This document shows positions 7,167 to 11,012 of a stretch of 11,012 bases of DNA, piece after piece. The notes under the pieces are model-generated. The model had not been told where the DNA came from, ran no database searches, and worked only from the letters and a program-made list of their open reading frames with translations. The DNA comes from CAYOCE01 sp964402405 (lineage in GTDB: Bacteria; Pseudomonadota; Alphaproteobacteria; UBA7879): the NCBI GenBank assembly GCA_964402405.1, contig CAYOCE010000046.1:1-11012 (forward strand), written 5' to 3'. The translations under genes and the position numbers were made by a program. Within the stretch, counting starts at the first letter, position 1; each line of letters starts with the position of its first letter.

Positions 7167-7774
7167 AGACCTATATGAATACACTTGTTCCCATGGTGGT
7201 TGAACAAACCAACCGGGGAGAGCGTTCTTATGATATTTATTCAAGGCTGTTAAAGGAAAGAATCATTTTCCTAATTGGACCTATAGATGATTATACAGCC
7301 AGCTTGGTTTCTGCCCAGTTATTGTTTTTAGAATCGGAAAATGCCAATAAGGATATTTCCCTTTATATTAACTCTCCTGGGGGATCTGTCATGGCAGGTT
7401 ATGGTATTTTTGATACCATGAATTACATTCGTTCTGAGGTTTCAACCCTTTGTATTGGCCAGGCAGCAAGTTTTGGATCCTTACTTCTCGCGGCAGGTGC
7501 CAAGGGTAAACGATATTGTTTGCCAAATGCCCGTGTCATGGTCCATCAGCCCCATGGCGGCGCTGGAGGCCAAGCGACAGATATTGATATTCAGGCCCAA
7601 GAAATTTTGCTGCTCCGGGAAAAGACAAACAAAATTTATCATGATCTTACAGGGCAACCCCTGGACGTGATCGAGCAAGCCATGGAACGTGATACCTACA
7701 TGTCAGCTGCAAAAGCTAAAGAATTTGGCATCATTGATCATATTGTGGACAAGCGCGCCCCAGAAGAGAAGTAG
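7151..7774 (+). CDS. clpP: ATP-dependent Clp protease proteolytic subunit
   Basis: ClpP is the barrel-shaped serine protease that degrades proteins fed by ClpX or ClpA. The 207 residues contain the triad Ser107 (GQAASFGS), His132 (MVHQPHGG) and Asp181 (ERDTYMS), with the usual INSPGGSV oxyanion-loop motif at 74-80. I start at TTG 7151 because it gives SGPLETYMNTLVPMVVEQT, close to the conserved alphaproteobacterial N-terminus (M-x-x-P-x-ETYM-N-LVPMVVEQT), and has a strong binding site; ATG 7175 would remove the conserved PLETY, and ATG 7124 would add an Arg-rich stretch read from another frame of tig. The start overlaps tig by 16 bases, which suggests translational coupling. Unusually, clpX is 318 bases away, with a palindromic repeat in the gap. 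Confidence 0.96.
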   Translation: MSGPLETYMNTLVPMVVEQTNRGERSYDIYSRLLKERIIFLIGPIDDYTASLVSAQLLFLESENANKDISLYINSPGGSVMAGYGIFDTMNYIRSEVSTLCIGQAASFGSLLLAAGAKGKRYCLPNARVMVHQPHGGAGGQATDIDIQAQEILLLREKTNKIYHDLTGQPLDVIEQAMERDTYMSAAKAKEFGIIDHIVDKRAPEEK

Positions 7775-7796
7775 GGGACATTTTACAAAGTCTGCC

Positions 7797-7967
7797 GTCA
7801 TCCCAGGCAAAGCGCAGGGCTACGAAGTAGCACCAGCAAAGACCTGGGACCCAGCACAAATGGGATGGCGTAGCCATCGCTTTATAGGAAAAAAAGGTGA
7901 GGACTTTGTCCTCCCATTTATGCTGGATCCCGGATCTCCCTCGCTATCGCTCGGGGTCCGGGATGAC
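7797..7967 (+). repeat. Dispersed palindromic repeat with multi-hairpin structure (copy 1)
   Basis: The outer ends GTCATCCCAGGC (7797-7808) and GTCCGGGATGAC (7956-7967) are inverted, matching at 10 of 12 positions. Inside, 7846-7865 and 7912-7931 form a second inverted pair (18 of 20). Between these arms sit two perfect six-pair hairpins, GATGGC/GCCATC (7864-7878) and GAGGAC/GTCCTC (7899-7913). Together this would fold as a cruciform or a branched RNA. No reading frame is needed to explain it. The ends recur at 10950 and 10986. It fills most of the 318-base gap between clpP and clpX. It may be a non-autonomous mobile element or a structured transcript end; no transposase is in view. Confidence 0.8.
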
Positions 7968-8031
7968 AGCGTGAGAAATACCTCACAAAACAAAGGCGTA
8001 GATACTTTTTTCATTCTTTTTGAAATTTTCC

Positions 8032-8060
8032 TTGGTTATGGCAACTATCTGACATAAAAT
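8032..8060 (+). promoter_or_regulatory. clpX: Candidate clpX promoter
   Basis: TTGGTT (8032-8037) and TAAAAT (8055-8060) are separated by 17 bases. The -10 matches five of six positions, the -35 only three. It lies between the palindromic repeat and the clpX ATG at 8093, where GGAG six bases before the start is a good binding site. A separate promoter would make sense because the repeat may weaken read-through from clpP. Confidence 0.4.
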
Positions 8061-8092
8061 AAAAATATTGAAATTTATAAACGGAGTTTTAA

Positions 8093-9406
8093 ATGAGCAG
8101 AAACGTTTCTGATGCAGAAAAAGTCTTACACTGTTCCTTTTGTGGAAAAGGGCAGCATGATGTACGTAAGCTCATTGCCGGGCCATCGGTTTTCATTTGT
8201 GATGAATGTGTCGAGCTATGCTTGGACATCATCCGTGAAGAGGCCCGGGATAACAGTGTAAAGGACCCAGAAAATATTCCAACGCCGTGGGATATTTTCA
8301 ATGTCCTCCAGGACTATGTCATTGGTCAAGAACACGCAAAGCGCGTATTGGCGGTTGCTGTCTATAACCATTACAAGCGCTTGGCCCATGGGGCTAAAAA
8401 ACAGGAAATTGAGCTTTCAAAATCCAATATCCTTCTCATCGGCCCAACGGGATGTGGGAAGACGCTCCTTGCGCAAACGTTAGCACGTATCATTGATGTC
8501 CCTTTTGCCATGGCAGATGCCACAACCTTGACCGAAGCTGGTTATGTGGGCGAGGACGTTGAAAATATCATTTTAAAGTTGCTGCAAGCCGCTGACTACG
8601 ATGTGGAGCGTGCCCAACGTGGTATTGTTTATATTGACGAGGTCGATAAAATCACCCGTAAATCTGACAATCCATCCATTACCCGAGATGTATCAGGTGA
8701 AGGCGTGCAACAAGCACTGCTGAAGGTTATGGAAGGCACGGTTGCCTCCGTGCCGCCCCAAGGTGGTCGTAAGCATCCTCAGCAAGAGTTTTTGCAGGTG
8801 GACACAACCAACATTCTCTTTATCTGTGGTGGAGCTTTTTCAGGACTCGAAAAGATTATTGCTGCCCGTGGTCAAGAAACATCCATCGGATTCGGGGCCG
8901 AAGTTCGCAAACCCGAAGACCGTAATTCCAATGAAATCCTAAGGTCTGTAGAACCCGAAGACTTATTGAAATTTGGATTGATTCCTGAATTCATCGGTCG
9001 TTTACCTGTGATTGCAACGTTGGATAATCTAGATCAAAAGGCCCTATCCCAAATCCTAAGCGAACCTAAGAATGCGCTAGTGAAACAATATCAAACTCTC
9101 TTTAAGATGGAGGGGGTTGATTTAGAATTTACCCCTGATGCTCTTGAAAGAATTGCTAACAAGGCGCTTGAGCGTAAAACAGGGGCCAGAGGCCTCCGGT
9201 CTATCATGGAAGCAGCACTCCTAGAATCCATGTTTGAAATTCCCAATTATGAAGGGGTTGAAAAACTAGTCATTACTGCTGACGTCATTGAGCATAAAAA
9301 ACTTCCCTTGCCTCTGGATACTCGTAAGCTAAAGAAAGTGACCAAGAAAAAAGGAAAAGGCACCTTTGGGGCCTCCCCAGAAAAGAAGAAAAAAGATACA
9401 GCTTAA
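8093..9406 (+). CDS. clpX: ATP-dependent Clp protease ATP-binding subunit ClpX
   Basis: ClpX is the hexameric AAA+ unfoldase that recognises tagged proteins and threads them into ClpP. The 437 residues include the N-terminal C4 zinc-binding domain (Cys14, Cys17, Cys36, Cys39), Walker A GPTGCGKT (117-124), pore loop GYVG (150-153), Walker B IVYIDE (178-183), the substrate-gripping RKH loop (226-228), an Arg finger near Arg303 in IPEFIGRLP, and sensor 2 GARGLRS. The Lys-rich C-terminus (KKVTKKKGKG) is an ordinary flexible end. Length and motifs are complete, so the protein should be active. It lies downstream of clpP but is separated by a repeat and probably has its own promoter. lon, often next in alphaproteobacteria, is absent; a repeat and a channel gene follow. 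Confidence 0.98.
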   Translation: MSRNVSDAEKVLHCSFCGKGQHDVRKLIAGPSVFICDECVELCLDIIREEARDNSVKDPENIPTPWDIFNVLQDYVIGQEHAKRVLAVAVYNHYKRLAHGAKKQEIELSKSNILLIGPTGCGKTLLAQTLARIIDVPFAMADATTLTEAGYVGEDVENIILKLLQAADYDVERAQRGIVYIDEVDKITRKSDNPSITRDVSGEGVQQALLKVMEGTVASVPPQGGRKHPQQEFLQVDTTNILFICGGAFSGLEKIIAARGQETSIGFGAEVRKPEDRNSNEILRSVEPEDLLKFGLIPEFIGRLPVIATLDNLDQKALSQILSEPKNALVKQYQTLFKMEGVDLEFTPDALERIANKALERKTGARGLRSIMEAALLESMFEIPNYEGVEKLVITADVIEHKKLPLPLDTRKLKKVTKKKGKGTFGASPEKKKKDTA

Positions 9407-9421
9407 CCATAAAATATTAGT

Positions 9422-9540
9422 GTCATCCTGAGCCGTGAACATTGCTAACGTACGTAAGGATCCAGTACATATGAGAGGGCTCAGCTCCTATGCGCTGGGT
9501 CCCTCGACGACGCTCGCTAAAGCTCGCTGCTCAGGATGAC
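9422..9540 (+). repeat. Dispersed palindromic repeat downstream of clpX (variant copy)
   Basis: Perfect 12-base inverted ends GTCATCCTGAGC (9422-9433) and GCTCAGGATGAC (9529-9540) enclose 119 bases. An inner pair GGATCCAG (9458-9465) and CTGGGTCC (9495-9502) matches at seven of eight positions. The right side holds GCTCGCT twice, resembling the CTCGCT-CGCTC stretch next to the right end of the copy at 7797-7967. It is therefore a relative with different ends. It could serve as transcript end for clpX, but no T-run follows the stem. Confidence 0.75.
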
Positions 9541-9551
9541 GAAAAAGAAGG

Positions 9552-9572
9552 TATAATTTTATTAACAGGGAT
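9552..9572 (+). promoter_or_regulatory. -10-like TATAAT and ACAGGGAT leader motif before the channel gene
   Basis: A perfect TATAAT (9552-9557) is followed by ACAGGGAT (9565-9572), which ends 15 bases before the ATG at 9588. The other exported-protein gene has CATAAT (1760-1765) and ACAGGGAT (1771-1778), also ending exactly 15 bases before its ATG. A -35 would fall in the right arm of the repeat, where no good match is seen. The motif may be the transcript start or a loosely spaced binding site. Confidence 0.35.
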
Positions 9573-9587
9573 AAAGATACTAAAATT

Positions 9588-10694
9588 ATGAAAAATATTT
9601 TATCTGCAGCATTCTTTTTGTTCTCAGCACTTATTAATATAGGTGCCTCTCAAAATATAGTTAATGAAAAGCCAGTAAATGTGGGGGTTATTAATAATCC
9701 CCCCTTTGCCATTCATAATACTCTTGATAATACATGGGAGGGATTGGGGGTTGATTTATTCATAAAAATAGCCCAAGACATAGGGCTTTCTTACACGTTT
9801 ACTGAAATAAAAGATTCTAGCTCTATCAATCTGAAAAACATACGGGATGAGTATGATTTTATTATTGGAAATATTCCTTATTGTCCTGAACTTTCTACCC
9901 ATTTTCATTTATCAATCCCTTATTATATAAAAGGGTATAGCATTTTAGTTAGAAACGAATCTAACTTAAAGACAATGATATATACGATTATAGACAATAT
10001 TTTCTCTACTAATTTCTTTTGGGTTACCGTTTCTTTCCTTTTAATAGTGCTTACTTTTGGTTTTTTCATGTGGTTATTTGAACGAAACCACAATAAATCC
10101 GTTTCCAAGAAAATGTTCCCTGGAATCTTTAATAGTACATGCTCTGGAATTTTTGCTTTTACAGGGGTTGGATGGGAAGATATGTGTCCACAAACTCGAA
10201 AGGGTCTAATAACAGCCACATTATTTGCAATTTTTAGTGTTTTGGTTGTATCCAATGGCGTTTCTGTTGTTACATCCCTTCTAACAAGACACATCATGAA
10301 GAGTGATTTAGAAGACTTTAATGATTTAAGAAAAATGAGGGTTGGGGCTGTTTTGGACGATGATGGTCACCTAAGTAGTTTTTTGGATCAATACTATTTT
10401 AGATATACTCCCATCAAAACATTCGAAGAGGGCATTAACCTGTTAGAGGCTAAAAAAATAGATGCCATCATCGGAAGCGCACCTGTCATAGAGTATTATG
10501 TAAAACAAAACCCTCAACCCAATTTTAAAATTTCCATGCTCAATATGGGAATAAATTATTATGGATTTTTGGTTAACCCCCGCAATCCAGGTCTCAGAAC
10601 CATCAATTCTAAAATCTTAACCCTTACGAATCAAGATTTTTGGCGCAAAGCCCTGTTCAAATATGGAGATGATGGGTTTAAATCACCTTCTTGA
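9588..10694 (+). CDS. Prokaryotic ionotropic-glutamate-receptor-like ligand-gated channel with altered pore filter
   Basis: The 368-residue protein has the layout of GluR0-type channels: signal peptide (1-21), periplasmic lobe S1 (about 28-125, starting VNVGVINNPPFA), membrane helix M1 (about 143-164), pore loop (about 183-198), membrane helix M2 (about 207-232), and lobe S2 (about 240-360, with DLEDFNDLRKMRVGAVLDD and DAIIGSAPVIEYYV). Lobes of this kind are shared with solute-binding proteins; the two helices with a re-entrant loop between S1 and S2 set channels apart. The filter reads GVGWED (193-198), followed by MCPQT, where GluR0 and K+ channels have TVGYGD. In the S1 segment CPELSTHFHLSIPYY, Leu stands where the ligand carboxylate-binding Arg is usual, and S2 has GSAP where DAP is common, so an amino-acid ligand is doubtful. 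These alignments are by eye. The binding site for the ATG is weak; the signal peptide fixes the start. An ABC-type binding protein is a less likely reading. Confidence 0.85.
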   Translation: MKNILSAAFFLFSALINIGASQNIVNEKPVNVGVINNPPFAIHNTLDNTWEGLGVDLFIKIAQDIGLSYTFTEIKDSSSINLKNIRDEYDFIIGNIPYCPELSTHFHLSIPYYIKGYSILVRNESNLKTMIYTIIDNIFSTNFFWVTVSFLLIVLTFGFFMWLFERNHNKSVSKKMFPGIFNSTCSGIFAFTGVGWEDMCPQTRKGLITATLFAIFSVLVVSNGVSVVTSLLTRHIMKSDLEDFNDLRKMRVGAVLDDDGHLSSFLDQYYFRYTPIKTFEEGINLLEAKKIDAIIGSAPVIEYYVKQNPQPNFKISMLNMGINYYGFLVNPRNPGLRTINSKILTLTNQDFWRKALFKYGDDGFKSPS

Positions 10695-10735
10695 TATGGT
10701 GGTCTTTTTCAGCGTAAGAATCTAAAAATCTGTGA

Positions 10736-10930
10736 TTAGGGTTTGATTGCTTTCATGAAAAATCCCACACCTGGAATTCTACTATTTCTCAAGAAGCCCT
10801 TACAAATAGAAAGCTTCTGTGTGATTTAATGGCGCGGCATGGATTTAGAAACTATGAGAAAGAGTGGTGGCATTTCTCATTGATTGATGAACCCTTCCCT
10901 GAGACCTATTTTGATTTTGTAATTGGGTAG
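10736..10930 (+). pseudogene. C-terminal remnant of a D-alanyl-D-alanine dipeptidase gene (VanX/DdpX family)
   Basis: The frame ending at the TAG 10928-10930 codes for LGFDCFHEKSHTW, then a helix (NRKLLCDLMARHGF), then YEKEWWHFSLIDEPFPETYFDF. This matches the last part of D-Ala-D-Ala dipeptidases, which cut the cell-wall dipeptide. The catalytic Glu and Zn-binding His of the EWWHF motif are kept. The first two thirds, with the SxHxxGxAxD zinc site, are missing: a TGA at 10733 interrupts the frame and nothing related is visible between 10695 and 10735. No start codon or binding site serves the fragment. The expected DMGT-F-D junction reads LG-F-D, so bases seem to have been lost there. Repeats begin 19 bases after the stop. 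The protein could not be active; I call it a degraded gene. Confidence 0.85.
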
Positions 10931-10949
10931 GCCGATTCAAAAAATTACC

Positions 10950-11012
10950 GTCATCCCAGGCAAGTGAGAAGTAGCCCCCAATACCGTCATCCCGGACCGT
11001 GAGCGAAGCGAG
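10950..11012 (+). repeat. Palindromic repeat ends (second and third copies, cut by window edge)
   Basis: GTCATCCCAGGCAA at 10950-10963 is identical to the left end of the copy at 7797, and GAAGTAGC follows in both, nine bases nearer here. A second end, GTCATCCCGGACC, starts at 10986 and continues to the window edge; its reverse complement closely matches the right end at 7940-7967. So a shortened left end lies directly before an inverted copy of the right end. The rest lies outside the window. Confidence 0.7.

Noticed and set aside
7689..8057. Plus-strand frame of 122 residues running through the end of clpP and the repeat
   Set aside because: It starts out of frame within clpP and is explained by the palindromic repeat; no domain is visible.
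9923..10297. Minus-strand frame of 124 residues opposite the channel gene
   Set aside because: It is antisense to the pore region of a well supported protein and has no signal of its own.
7797..11012. CRISPR array from repeated GTCATCCC segments
   Set aside because: The copies are few, far apart and inverted, with no regular spacers and no cas gene.

Overview
The window looks like a chromosomal segment of an AT-rich alphaproteobacterium with an intracellular or host-associated life style, plausibly in or near the Holosporales/Paracaedibacter-type symbionts. This placement is inference. It rests on the alphaproteobacterial style of the Hfq, HflX, ClpP and ClpX proteins, the tRNA-Leu/tig/clpP/clpX order, dispersed palindromic repeats carrying GTCATCCC or GTCATCCTGA ends, a decayed gene remnant, and genes for exported proteins sitting among housekeeping genes. 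No 16S or other decisive marker is present.

Left part (1-3128). The window opens inside a ribose-phosphate pyrophosphokinase gene, of which only the C-terminal half is present. It overlaps tail-to-tail by 23 bases with a minus-strand acetyl-CoA acetyltransferase gene. A divergent gap of about 160 bases then leads to a plus-strand gene for an exported protein of 444 residues. No named family was obvious in that protein, but it carries two His-x-Thr/Ser-hydrophobic motifs (H90-T92 and H155-S157) that suggest a 2H phosphoesterase fold. A positively charged helix and a long Ser/Thr/Pro-rich, acidic tail follow. This is the best candidate for something undescribed.

Centre (3246-9406). This is a plus-strand housekeeping run: a HAD-family phosphatase, hfq (RNA chaperone), hflX (ribosome-associated GTPase), tRNA-Leu(UAG), tig (trigger factor), clpP and clpX. 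The products link RNA control, ribosome rescue, nascent-chain folding and ATP-dependent proteolysis. ClpP most likely starts at a TTG with a strong ribosome binding site inside the end of tig, so translation of the two is probably coupled. A terminator-shaped hairpin with a T-run lies inside the first codons of hflX and may limit read-through from hfq. A 171-base multi-hairpin repeat separates clpP from clpX.

Right part (9407-11012). A second palindromic repeat follows clpX, where alphaproteobacteria usually carry lon. Next is an exported prokaryotic ionotropic-glutamate-receptor-like channel whose pore filter reads GVGWED instead of TVGYGD and whose usual amino-acid-binding Arg and Asp appear to be missing. 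The window ends with the C-terminal remnant of a D-Ala-D-Ala dipeptidase gene and the start of further repeat copies.
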